Notes under the pieces: generated by a model
What the model saw: the letters and a program-made list of their open reading frames with translations, nothing else
What the model was told of the DNA's origin: nothing
The model's database searches: none
Shown here: positions 25,983 to 35,500 of the stretch, piece by piece
Layout: every line of letters starts with the position of its first letter
Numbering within the stretch: position 1 is the first letter of the stretch
Program-made: the position numbers and the translations under genes
Assembly (NCBI GenBank): GCA_017535725.1
Contig: JAFXTO010000057.1
Location: 1 to 60,215 of the forward strand
Length of the DNA stretch: 60,215 nt
DNA from: Bacteroidaceae bacterium
Lineage (GTDB): Bacteria; Bacteroidota; Bacteroidia; Bacteroidales; Bacteroidaceae
Direction of reading: 5' to 3'

Positions 25983-28184
25983 TCAGAAGGTAAGGGGGAA
26001 AATCACCTTCAGGGTGACGTTGCGTCCAGGATTGAAGATGCCACGTCGCCCTGTTGCGTGATTCAGGTCTGTGTATTTCAGTCGGCTCAGGTGGTTCTGA
26101 TAGGCCGTGTTCAGCAGGTTGTCTCCAATAATATAGACCTCACAGAGCTTGCGCTTACCCTTAATCAGGATATCGGTACCGATGGAGGCGTTGAGGAGAG
26201 TGTAGGCAGGGGTGGCCGTCTCTGTATCGTCGGTCATATAATAGTGGTTCTGCCTGAAATTATGGTCGAAACCGATGCTGACAAAGGCATTGTCGAAAAT
26301 ATGATCAAGCCGGTGGTGGTGTGCGCTCTCGCGAAGGTGGTGACTGCCAGCGTTGTGGTGGTCTCCATTGTGTATGAATTCCCACTTCACCTCGCCCGTC
26401 CATCGGGGTGCAGGCGTCAGGGGTAGCCAGCGCGTTTCTACTGGTTGATTCAATTGACGTGCGTCGACATAGCTGCATGACGAGGCGATATGCAGCTGGT
26501 GGATGGGGTGCAAGTCGAAACCTACTTCGAAGCCTTTCAGGAGTGCATCGCCCTGCGTATAGCTGAAGTGGCGAAGTCCGTCGTCGTCTGCGGAAAGCGT
26601 TATCTGCTCATTCGCCTCCGCAAAGATGTAATTACCGATGCGGTTGAGGAACAACGCCGCCTCTAACGAGAAATAATTGCCGGAGTAATCCAAGCCCAAG
26701 TCTGTCTGCCAGCTGTGTTCTGCCCGCAAGTCCTTGTTGCCGCGTTCGTAGCGCAACGTTCCCTCATGAACACCATTGCTGCCCAGCTCGCTCAGATTCG
26801 GAGCGCGGAAACCGCGAGCGACGTTGGCACGTATATTAATATGCTTATTGGCGTGGAATACAGCCCCCAATGAACCTGTCAGATCTGAGAAGTTGCGGGT
26901 GAAGTCTGAAAAGCGTTCGCTACCGTCCTCGATGAGCTGGAAGCTATGCAGGTGGCGGTTATCGAAGCGCACGCCGCCACTCAGCGTCCAAGCTTTCAGT
27001 TCCTTGCTGCCGGTGGCATAGATGCCGAAATCAAACAGCCTGTAGGCCGGAATCAGGTACTCCTCACCCTCGTTCAACGAGCGCTGGAACATACCTCCCA
27101 CACCACCCGTGAGCCGCCATCCGCTGAGTGACGGAGCCACGTAGCGAGCGTCGTAGGTCAGCGTGTGGAGCAGGAAATCCTGAGCGATTTCGGGCGAGGA
27201 ATCCACGGCGGGAGAACCGTCGGGCACTTCGCCTTCCTCATACTCCTGCCGACGGTTCATCTGGTAGCCCACGATGGCTTTCAGCAAGCCGTTGCCCACG
27301 GCGAAGGAGTTATCCAGCACTGCCTTGTAGTGACGAATCTGCTGGTAGGGCACCGCCTTTTGGTATCTCTTCACATCGCCCTCTGCCAGCAGTTCGCCCG
27401 TAAGCGAGTCGCGTTCGCCTTCTATCATACTGGGCGTCAAGTGGTAATAGCCCAATGTCAGATGCGAGAATCCCCACTCCCTGTTCAATCCCAGCAGACC
27501 GCCTACGGCACGCTCATGGAACTGGGAACCAGGCACGTAGCCGTCGTATTTATTCTTGTAGGCGTGAGCGAACTTCTCGCTATAGCGCCCGTTCCACACG
27601 AAGCCTTTTCGATTTCCCCCGAAACGCAAGGAATAATCAACAAGGCCGCTATTCGTCTGGTATTCAGAGGCGAGACTGGCCGTCATCTGTCCTTCGGGCA
27701 GGATAGCCTCTGGATGGAAGATGACCACACCAGCCATGGCGTCAGAACCGTAGATGAGCGAAGCGGGTCCCTTCAGGATTTCCACCATACCGACTCCTTG
27801 TCCATCCAACTCCAGCCCGTGTTCATCACCCCATTGCTGGCCTTCCTGTCGCACCCCGTCAGCGATGCAGACGATGCGGTTGTAGCCCAGTCCACGGATA
27901 ATGGGCTTGGATATACCGCTGCCCGTAGTGACCTGAGAGACACCCGGTTGACGGGAAATAGCATCAACGATATTTGTGCTGCTGGTTTGTCGCAACGTCT
28001 TCTGGGTTACTACGCTGATAGGTGTCGCCGCCTGCTTGCGTTTCATCTGTCCGGCAGGGGTCGAGACCACGATTTCGTTTAAGTTCAGGTGTTGGAAATA
28101 GATATCGGAAGAATCCTTGTCCGATTGTGCCATGAGAGGCAAGCAAAATGCCCAAAGGGCTATAACGAGTGCTATTTTGTGCAT
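25983..28184 (-). CDS. TonB-dependent receptor with a histidine-rich loop (putative zinc/metal uptake)
   Basis: 733 residues: signal peptide (cleavage after LMAQ), plug domain (about 35-150: ISVVTQKTLRQTSSTNIVDAI, RGLGYNRIVCIADGVRQEGQQWGDEHG) and a 22-strand-type barrel ending in phenylalanine (VIFPLTF). The plug's DGVRQEGQQWGDEHG resembles ZnuD-type receptors. A periplasmic or surface loop at about 609-640 carries around nine histidines (GDHHNAGSHHLRESAHHHRLDH), as in zinc receptors. It would import a metal or metal complex across the outer membrane with TonB energy. There is no N-terminal carboxypeptidase-like domain and no SusD partner. Single gene with its own promoter. Confidence 0.85.
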   Translation of the reverse strand: MHKIALVIALWAFCLPLMAQSDKDSSDIYFQHLNLNEIVVSTPAGQMKRKQAATPISVVTQKTLRQTSSTNIVDAISRQPGVSQVTTGSGISKPIIRGLGYNRIVCIADGVRQEGQQWGDEHGLELDGQGVGMVEILKGPASLIYGSDAMAGVVIFHPEAILPEGQMTASLASEYQTNSGLVDYSLRFGGNRKGFVWNGRYSEKFAHAYKNKYDGYVPGSQFHERAVGGLLGLNREWGFSHLTLGYYHLTPSMIEGERDSLTGELLAEGDVKRYQKAVPYQQIRHYKAVLDNSFAVGNGLLKAIVGYQMNRRQEYEEGEVPDGSPAVDSSPEIAQDFLLHTLTYDARYVAPSLSGWRLTGGVGGMFQRSLNEGEEYLIPAYRLFDFGIYATGSKELKAWTLSGGVRFDNRHLHSFQLIEDGSERFSDFTRNFSDLTGSLGAVFHANKHINIRANVARGFRAPNLSELGSNGVHEGTLRYERGNKDLRAEHSWQTDLGLDYSGNYFSLEAALFLNRIGNYIFAEANEQITLSADDDGLRHFSYTQGDALLKGFEVGFDLHPIHQLHIASSCSYVDARQLNQPVETRWLPLTPAPRWTGEVKWEFIHNGDHHNAGSHHLRESAHHHRLDHIFDNAFVSIGFDHNFRQNHYYMTDDTETATPAYTLLNASIGTDILIKGKRKLCEVYIIGDNLLNTAYQNHLSRLKYTDLNHATGRRGIFNPGRNVTLKVIFPLTF

Positions 28185-28203
28185 AATCTTACTGAAAAAC
28201 GAT

Positions 28204-28212
28204 GCAAAGGTA
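28204..28212 (-). promoter_or_regulatory. Promoter of the TonB receptor gene
   Basis: TACCTTTGC on the minus strand, 20 bases before the start at 28184. No clear Zur- or Fur-like palindrome was recognised around it. Confidence 0.65.
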
Positions 28213-28255
28213 CAAATAATTTATCTACTACACGCGCGAAATGAGAAAAAATGTG

Positions 28256-28264
28256 TACCTTTGC
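28256..28264 (+). promoter_or_regulatory. Riboflavin synthase promoter
   Basis: TACCTTTGC, 35 bases before the GTG start at 28299. The short leader leaves no room for an FMN riboswitch. Confidence 0.65.
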
Positions 28265-28298
28265 ACCATAAAATCAAGAACTATTAATTTACATAGCC

Positions 28299-28916
28299 GT
28301 GTTCTCAGGAATTGTTGAAACCACCGCCACCGTAGTGGCCATAGAACGTGAGCAGGACAATCTGCATTTCACACTCCGCTGTCCTTTCACCAGCGAGCTG
28401 AAGATAGACCAAAGCATCGCCCACAACGGTGTGTGCTTAACCGTGGTACGCATCAAGGACGACACCTACACCGTCACCGCGATGCGCGAGACGCTGGAAC
28501 GATCCAACCTCGGACTGCTGCAGGTCGGCGATGAGGTGAACGTCGAACGTTCCATGCAGATGGGAGGCCGACTGGACGGACACATCGTGCAGGGACACGT
28601 AGATCAGACAGCACGCTGCATCCGCGTAGAGGATCAGGAGGGCAGTCATGAGTTCACCTTCGAATACGACGTGGAAAAGGAGATGGTTGCACGCGGCTAC
28701 TTCACCGTGGACAAGGGTTCTGTATGCGTCAACGGCGTTTCGCTGACCGTTTGCCGTCCCACGCGCAACACGTTCGCCGTCTGTATCATCCCCTACACTT
28801 TCGACAACACCAACTTCCACAATATCAAAGAGGGAACGGTGGTGAACCTCGAATTCGACATCCTCGGCAAGTATATCGCCCAGTACCAGGCAAGGATGAA
28901 GGAATTAAACATTTGA
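28299..28916 (+). CDS. ribE: Riboflavin synthase, alpha subunit
   Basis: 205 residues, start GTG (family N-terminus MFSGIVE). Two lumazine-binding repeats, with LRCPF...SIAHNGVCLTVV in the first and KGSVCVNGVSLTVC in the second. It dismutates two molecules of 6,7-dimethyl-8-ribityllumazine to riboflavin. The glnS gene follows after 70 bases. Confidence 0.95.
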   Translation: MFSGIVETTATVVAIEREQDNLHFTLRCPFTSELKIDQSIAHNGVCLTVVRIKDDTYTVTAMRETLERSNLGLLQVGDEVNVERSMQMGGRLDGHIVQGHVDQTARCIRVEDQEGSHEFTFEYDVEKEMVARGYFTVDKGSVCVNGVSLTVCRPTRNTFAVCIIPYTFDNTNFHNIKEGTVVNLEFDILGKYIAQYQARMKELNI

Positions 28917-28986
28917 TGCCGAAGAAAGCGATTAAAAAAGATAATCAACGTTACAAACCAAACAAGACTATAGATTCTATCAGAAT

Positions 28987-30789
28987 ATGAACGCCAACGA
29001 ATCATCAAAAGTAACCGCTCCCTCCCTAACAGGGAGGGCGGGGGGAGAGTCCGAGTCGGCTCGTGGTCTCTCTTTCATCGAACAGAAAGTCATCAATGAC
29101 CTCGCCGAAGGCAAGAACGGCGGACGCATGCAGACGCGCTTCCCACCCGAACCCAATGGATACCTACATATCGGCCACGCCAAGGCCATTGCCCTGGACT
29201 TCGGTCTGGCCAAGAAATATGGCGGCTCGTGCAATCTCCGCTTCGACGACACCAACCCGCAGAAGGAAGACACGGAATACATCGAGGCCATTGAGAAGGA
29301 TATCAAGTGGTTAGGATTCGAGTGGGCAAATGTCTTCTACGCCTCCGACTACTTCCAGCAGCTCTGGGATTTCGCCGTTTGGCTCATCAAGCAAGGACGT
29401 GCCTACGTGGATGAGCAGTCCAGCGAGGAAATCGCAAAGCAGAAAGGCACCACCACCTCGCCGGGCACCAATAGCCCCTTCCGCGACCGACCCGTGGAGG
29501 AGAACCTGCGACTCTTTGAATTCATGAATAGCGGCAAGTGTGAGCCTGGAACGCTCGTACTTCGCGCCAAAATAGATATGGCGCACCCCAATATGCTCTT
29601 CCGCGACCCACTCATCTATCGCGTGCTGAACATCCCGCACCTAAAGACGGGCGACAAATGGAACGCCTACCCGATGTACGACTTCACCCACGGACAGAGC
29701 GACTACCTCGAAGGTGTCACCCACTCGTGGTGCACGCTGGAATTTGTGGAGCACCGTCCTCTCTACGACCTCTTCGTCACTTGGATGAAAGAATGGCGCG
29801 GCGAAACTGACAACATCGAGGATAACCGTCCCCGCCAGACCGAGTTCAACAAGCTGAACCTCAACTACACGCTGATGTCCAAGCGCAACCTGCTCGCACT
29901 CGTGCAGAACGGCTTTGTCAGCGGATGGGACGACCCCCGCATGCCCACTATCTGCGCCTTCCGACGTCGTGGCTATTCACCAGAGAGCATCGTCAACTTC
30001 ATCCAGAAGATCGGCTACACCACTTACGATGCCCTCAACGACTTCGCCCTCCTCGAGAGTGCCGTGCGCGAAGACCTTAACCAACGCGCCACGCGCGTGG
30101 CCGCCGTCATCAATCCCGTCAAGCTCGTCATCACGAACTACCCCGAAGGACAAGTCGAGCAACTCACCGCCGTGAACAATCCCGAACGGCCCGAGGACGG
30201 CACACACATCGTGGAGTTCTCGCGTGAGCTATGGATAGAACGCGATGATTTCCAACCCGTTGCCGAGAAGAAATTCATGCGACTGGCGCCCGGCAAGGAA
30301 GTGCGACTGAAGAACGCCTACATCATCAAGTGCAACGAGGAAGGAGACCATCCTTACGACGTCGATGACGAAGGAAATGTCACCACCATCTATGCCACCT
30401 ACGACCCCGAAACACGTAGCGGACTCCCCGGCTCCGACCGCAAAATCAAGGGTAAGACCCTGCACTGGCTCAGCTGCGCCCATTGCCTGCCCGCCGAGGT
30501 TCGCATGTACGAACGCCTCTGGCAGGTGGAGAATCCCCGCGACGAGCTGGCACGCTTGCAGGGCGAAGGACTCTCGAACGTCGAAGCCATGAAGCAGATG
30601 ATGAATCCCGATTCCCTGCACATCCTCCAGAACTGCTACATCGAGAAGTTCGTGCAGGACATGCCCGCACTGACCTACCTCCAGTTCCAGCGCATCGGAT
30701 ATTTCAACATCGACACCGATTCCACTCCCGACCACCTCGTCTTCAACAAGACCGTAGGCCTCAAGGACACCTTCAAGCCGAAAGGCTAA
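28987..30789 (+). CDS. glnS: Glutaminyl-tRNA synthetase
   Basis: 600 residues, class I synthetase. PEPNGYLHIGHAKAI (HIGH signature, about 55-69) and LMSKRNL (KMSKS equivalent, about 297) are present, followed by the usual C-terminal anticodon-binding barrels. It charges tRNA-Gln. Residues 9-25 (APSLTGRAGGESESARG) come from a short palindromic repeat (CCCTCCCT-AAC-AGGGAGGG) and extend the N-terminus beyond the usual start of the domain. Confidence 0.96.
   Translation: MNANESSKVTAPSLTGRAGGESESARGLSFIEQKVINDLAEGKNGGRMQTRFPPEPNGYLHIGHAKAIALDFGLAKKYGGSCNLRFDDTNPQKEDTEYIEAIEKDIKWLGFEWANVFYASDYFQQLWDFAVWLIKQGRAYVDEQSSEEIAKQKGTTTSPGTNSPFRDRPVEENLRLFEFMNSGKCEPGTLVLRAKIDMAHPNMLFRDPLIYRVLNIPHLKTGDKWNAYPMYDFTHGQSDYLEGVTHSWCTLEFVEHRPLYDLFVTWMKEWRGETDNIEDNRPRQTEFNKLNLNYTLMSKRNLLALVQNGFVSGWDDPRMPTICAFRRRGYSPESIVNFIQKIGYTTYDALNDFALLESAVREDLNQRATRVAAVINPVKLVITNYPEGQVEQLTAVNNPERPEDGTHIVEFSRELWIERDDFQPVAEKKFMRLAPGKEVRLKNAYIIKCNEEGDHPYDVDDEGNVTTIYATYDPETRSGLPGSDRKIKGKTLHWLSCAHCLPAEVRMYERLWQVENPRDELARLQGEGLSNVEAMKQMMNPDSLHILQNCYIEKFVQDMPALTYLQFQRIGYFNIDTDSTPDHLVFNKTVGLKDTFKPKG
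29019..29055. repeat. Short palindromic repeat inside the 5' end of glnS
   Basis: CTCCCTCCCT-AACA-GGGAGGG followed by CGGGGGGAGAG. It is read in frame as SLTGRAGGES and resembles the GC-rich ends of the 115-bp elements in the LytTR and synthetase genes, but without long terminal repeats. Confidence 0.55.
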
Positions 30790-30917
30790 TATACAAGCCG
30801 GAGGGCAAATATACAAAGGCATCCTCATCCCGAAAGGCTAACATACAAGCCAGCTAATATTCATCCCAGAAGGCAAAACGTAGGGTCTGTTGCTGTACCA
30901 CAGCAACCCAATGAACA
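30790..30917 (+). repeat. Spacer with direct repeats and a perfect hairpin
   Basis: Two copies of AAAGGCTAAnATACAAGCC (30781 and 30834). Then a perfect 8-bp hairpin GTTGCTGT-ACC-ACAGCAAC at 30889-30907, ending 10 bases before the ATG of the TPR gene. No T-run follows, so it is more likely a leader structure than a terminator. Confidence 0.55.
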
Positions 30918-32408
30918 ATGCGCTTAGACGACGACCTGAAATATTTCGAATCGCCTGAATTCAAGAAGATTCTGGAATCATACGAATCAGCTATGGCGGA
31001 GGGTTCGTCCATCTACATGGATGCCGACGAACTCACCGACTTGGCTGAGTACTACACCATGGTCGTTCACGACGATAATCAGGCCACAGATGCCATCAAC
31101 CTGGCCCTGCAGCTACATCCCGATGCGGTAGACCCTCAGATTTTCCTCGCACGCAACGCAATGCTTAAGGAAGACCACAAGCGCGCCCTCAAGCTCTGCA
31201 ACGCCATCCCCGACCAGTCGCACCGCGAGGTCTTCTTCCTGCGAGCCGAACTGATGGTGCGCGAAGGCAAGAACAAGCGCGCCCGCTCATACCTCCTTGA
31301 ATGCGCCGAACAGGTGACCGAAGACCTCGACTACTTCCTCTTCGACTCCGCCTACATCTTCATCGACTACAACGACTACCTCTCTGCTCGTTCCTTTGCC
31401 GAGGAACTTGAACGGATGGCACCTAATTGGTTCAAGACGTGGGAACTATGGGCAGACGTCTCGCTTGGAATGGAGGACAACAACAAGGCGCTGGAATGCA
31501 TCGAGAAGATGCTGGATAAAGACCCCTTCTACATCAGCGCCTGGAACTGGCGGACGGAAGCTTACTGCGGCCTCTACGATTACACGCGTGCCTTCGAGAG
31601 CACGGAGTTTGCGTTGGCCGTAGACCCCAACAACGAACGCGCGCTGGAACTCAAGGCCTGGGTGCTCATGCGGCAGGAGAACTTCGAGCAAGCCCATGAG
31701 TACTACACCCAGCTGCAGACCCTCAACCCTGACTCCGAAATCCATTGCCTCTACGACTCCTACTGCCTCTTCGACCTCCAGCGCATCGATGACTCCCTGC
31801 TGCTCATCCAGCGTGCTGAGGAACTCGCCGAGGGACTCAGCCCCGAACAGGCAGCCATCTATGAACACCACGCCCACATCCTCTCCGAGCAAGGCCACAT
31901 CAAGGAGGCACTCCACTACATAGACCTCGCAGAACAGGCCTACGTGCAGGACGATGACTACGCCAACCTGGATGAAACCAAGAAGCAAGACTTCGACTAT
32001 TACCGAGCCCGCATTCACGCCGATAATGGAGATAGCGAAGCTGCCATCAACTTCATCGAACGGATAGCACAGAAGGGACGAGAGCCCCTCCCCACTGTTA
32101 TCTTCCAAGGGGCAGAAATCCTCTTCGAGGCAGGCGACTATGCCACCGCACTGGACATCTTCCAGATACTCAACCAGTACGAGGTCGAACAGCAGCTACT
32201 CGTGCGCACCTACCCTTACCTCGCCGCCTGCTACCACGAATGCGACGACCACGAACGCTGCCTGGACAATATCCGCCTGGCCATCGACAACAACTCACCC
32301 CAAATGTTCGAAATCCTTGGCTACCTCTTTGCAGACGGCGTGCAACCTGCTGAATACTACGACTATTACCACTACCGCATTTACGGCTGCTGGCCACAAC
32401 ACCAATGA
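30918..32408 (+). CDS. Tetratricopeptide-repeat protein
   Basis: 496 residues, strongly acidic, no signal peptide. Helical pairs of about 34 residues run through most of the length (for example ALECIEKMLDKDPFYISAWNWRTEAY, then YTRAFESTEFALAVDPNNERALELKAWVLM). Such solenoids bind other proteins; the partner is unknown. The C-terminus is rich in tyrosine and histidine (YYDYYHYRIYGCW). The gene follows glnS by 128 bases without a standard promoter. Confidence 0.85.
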   Translation: MRLDDDLKYFESPEFKKILESYESAMAEGSSIYMDADELTDLAEYYTMVVHDDNQATDAINLALQLHPDAVDPQIFLARNAMLKEDHKRALKLCNAIPDQSHREVFFLRAELMVREGKNKRARSYLLECAEQVTEDLDYFLFDSAYIFIDYNDYLSARSFAEELERMAPNWFKTWELWADVSLGMEDNNKALECIEKMLDKDPFYISAWNWRTEAYCGLYDYTRAFESTEFALAVDPNNERALELKAWVLMRQENFEQAHEYYTQLQTLNPDSEIHCLYDSYCLFDLQRIDDSLLLIQRAEELAEGLSPEQAAIYEHHAHILSEQGHIKEALHYIDLAEQAYVQDDDYANLDETKKQDFDYYRARIHADNGDSEAAINFIERIAQKGREPLPTVIFQGAEILFEAGDYATALDIFQILNQYEVEQQLLVRTYPYLAACYHECDDHERCLDNIRLAIDNNSPQMFEILGYLFADGVQPAEYYDYYHYRIYGCWPQHQ

Positions 32409-32479
32409 GCTATCAGGTGAACCTCTGATAAAGGAGCCACCTTCTCGCCATCATCCCCCGATGAATCTATATTCATAAG

Positions 32480-32567
32480 CACATAAACCTACGTGCATCC
32501 GCCAATACACGTAGGTTCATGTGCTTATGCAGGTAGGTTCATGAGCTTATGCACGTAGCTTCAGTTT
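32480..32567. repeat. 22-bp-period array B (four units)
   Basis: Four 22-bp units in the spacer between the convergent TPR and synthetase genes. The array changes orientation inside: AACCTACGTGCAT (32486-32498) faces ATACACGTAGGTT (32505-32517) across six bases. The resulting hairpin has one mismatch and could terminate both genes. Confidence 0.8.
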
Positions 32568-32597
32568 CATATATTCATTTATTCGAACTTATGATGA

Positions 32598-35500
32598 TCA
32601 TACCGTAAAGTAATCGAAGCCAACGATCGTATCGACAAAGCGATGGACGTAGTCGGCGGCAGTGGGCGGCCACTGGAAGCCAAGACGATAGAGCACCTGT
32701 GTGGTATAATCGTTGGTCGATTCTATCCAGCGAGTCTTGTGGGCGCCACTCATATTGTAAGCCATCAACGGGCGCAACAGGGTGACCAAATCCGGATTTT
32801 CCATCATCTTATCCAACGCCTGTTGGAACTCCTCATTTTCTACACGTTTCAGCGTAATGCCTGCCTTGGCAAAGCCTATCAGGATATCGCTAAGGAACTG
32901 TCGGTGGGTGTTACATGGATGGAACACCATGCACTCCTTCGGCGTCTGGGAGAGTTGCATAATGGCATGAGCCACCTCATCGATGGGTGAAAACTCGAAA
33001 CGCTGGTCGAGCGCTTCGTAAGGCACCATTCCGATAGCCACATAGGCACGCAGCGTAGCCAGGAAGTTGTTGGTATTGAAGTTGATTTGGAACTCACCAT
33101 CTTTCTGACGTGCCGACAGGTTGCCCACACGCATAATCTTCGCATTCAACCCATGGTGAGCTATGGCATCGAGCACCAACTCCTCGGCCTTGAACTTCGA
33201 ATAGACATATTTGTTGGCATCGATGTTCTGGCCGATGTAGAGGTCCTGCTCCGACAGCTTGACCTCTGGGCCAGGCACATTGTCCACGCTGATGCCGGCA
33301 ATACTGTTCGTCGAAATATGAATGAGCTTTGACCCCGTACGCAGACAGAAACTAATCAGATGGCGCACCGACTCGATATTTACCATCTCGATGTCGTTGC
33401 CAGCAGAAAAGTGCTTCACGTTAGCGACACAGTTGATAACGGTCAAATTGTCCGATTGTGAAATGGTTAAATTGTCAAGCGCATCGGGCTTCGTTACCTC
33501 AGCAACAAATGCAGTCACACGCTCTTCGAAATGACTGAAAGCCTCTGTGCGACCAAAGTAATAGAAGTACAGGGTTTTAATACGGCTCATTGCCTCGTCG
33601 TTGCCCTTTGCACGGATAGGACAGAGGATCTTGCCGTGATAATTGGTCAGCAATTCATTGAGTATATGAATTCCGAGATAACCTGTGGCTCCCGTCAGCA
33701 ACACATCGCCAATAGCTTGCCGCTGTCCGTTGCGGAAGGCGGAGAGGGTGTTGGCGCATAAGAGGGCGTTGAGCGGTGCATAGTGTTCTGCTTCGGGGGA
33801 GGAAATGCTAGTCTTACTAGTCTCACTAGAAGGTCTAGAAGAACTAGAAGTACTAGAAGAACTAGAGGAACTAGATTCTACGAAGGCAGCGAGGGCCCGT
33901 GGTGTCTTCAGACTGAATAGGTCGTTGAAGACAATCTGCACACCGTGTTTGCTGGCCTCGACGATGACCTTAATGGCATTGATACTGGTGCCGCCAATCT
34001 CGAAGAAGTTGTCGGTAGCGCCCACTTCCTTGATTTTCAAGATATCAGAGAAGATACTGCAGAAGAGTTCTTCCTTCTCGCCTTTTGGAGCCTCGTATTC
34101 GGTGGCACGTTTCATCTCTGGAGCGGGCAATGCCTTACGATTAATCTTGCCGTTAGGGGTCATTGGCATACTGTCCATTTGCATATAGGCATCGGGCACC
34201 ATGTAATCAGCCAGCGAGGAGGCGGCGAGAGCCTGACGGATGGCTTCATCGTCGATGCTAAGGCCATCGACCACCGTGTAGTAGAGCACTAAGTGCTCGT
34301 TACCCATTACCTTGCGCACCTCTGCAGCAGCTTGACGGACGCCCTCGATGTTCAAGGCTTTGCTCTCAATCTCGCCGAGCTCGATACGGAAGCCGCGCAG
34401 CTTCACCTGGGTATCGATACGTCCCATATACTCTATCTGACCATCTTCGTTCCAACGACAAAGGTCGCCTGTATGGTACATACGAACAGGACGTCCCCAA
34501 CGGTCTTCCTTGACAAACGGACAGTCAACGAATGACTTCGCTGTACGCTCGGGTAGTCGCCAATAGCCGCGACCGACCTGCACACCGGCAAAGCACAACT
34601 CACCAGCCACACCCTGCGGAACAAGGTTTCCAGCGGAGTCCACGATGAAGTTCCAGTTGTTGGCAACACTCTGGCCGATAGGAATATTCTCTACACGACG
34701 ACCTGGGGCAATGCTATAATAAGAGGTATCATCAGTACACTCCGTTGGACCATAGACATTGATAATTTCGATATGGTCGCTATAAACGCCATCCATCTTC
34801 TCGCCGCCACCCGTGGTAAAACGGATGGGCAGGTCGTCGAAGGCGTTGAGCAACAGACAAGTCATCGCTGTCGAATAGCCACCACCGGTAATCTGATGAT
34901 CAAACAGGAATTGACGGATAGCTGCGAGGTCTTTGCGAATTTCTGTAGGCATGATATGGAACGAGCCACCCAGCGTTAGCACAGGATACATGTCCTCAAT
35001 GTGTGCATCGAAGGAGAAGGAGCGATGTCCGCTGATTCTGTCAGCAGAAGTCAACTTCTCCATGTCGATGACAACGGAAATGAAGTTACGCAGGCCTGCC
35101 TGATGAAGCATAGCGCCCTTTGGTTTACCCGTAGAGCCGGAGGTGTAAATCATATAGGCGAGACCGTCGGGAGTTGAGAGGTCGATGGGAGCGGCGATAC
35201 CATCGCCACACACAGAACAAATTTCCGCCATGAAATCATCGATGAAGAAGGTCTTGGCGGCTGCGGTGCTGAAGTCGCCTTCTGCCTGCTTGGCGGCAAG
35301 GACGTCGTGGGTGGTAATCAACACCTTTGACTCCGAGTTCTCGAGCATGTAGCTCAGACGCTCGTTTGGATACTCGAAATCGAGTGGAGTATAGGCGGCA
35401 CCAGCCTTGTGGATAGACAGTACTGCCAACGGGAATTCCTTGAAACGGTCGAGCATGACACATACGAAGTCATTGGGCTGCACGCCGAAGTCAATCAACT

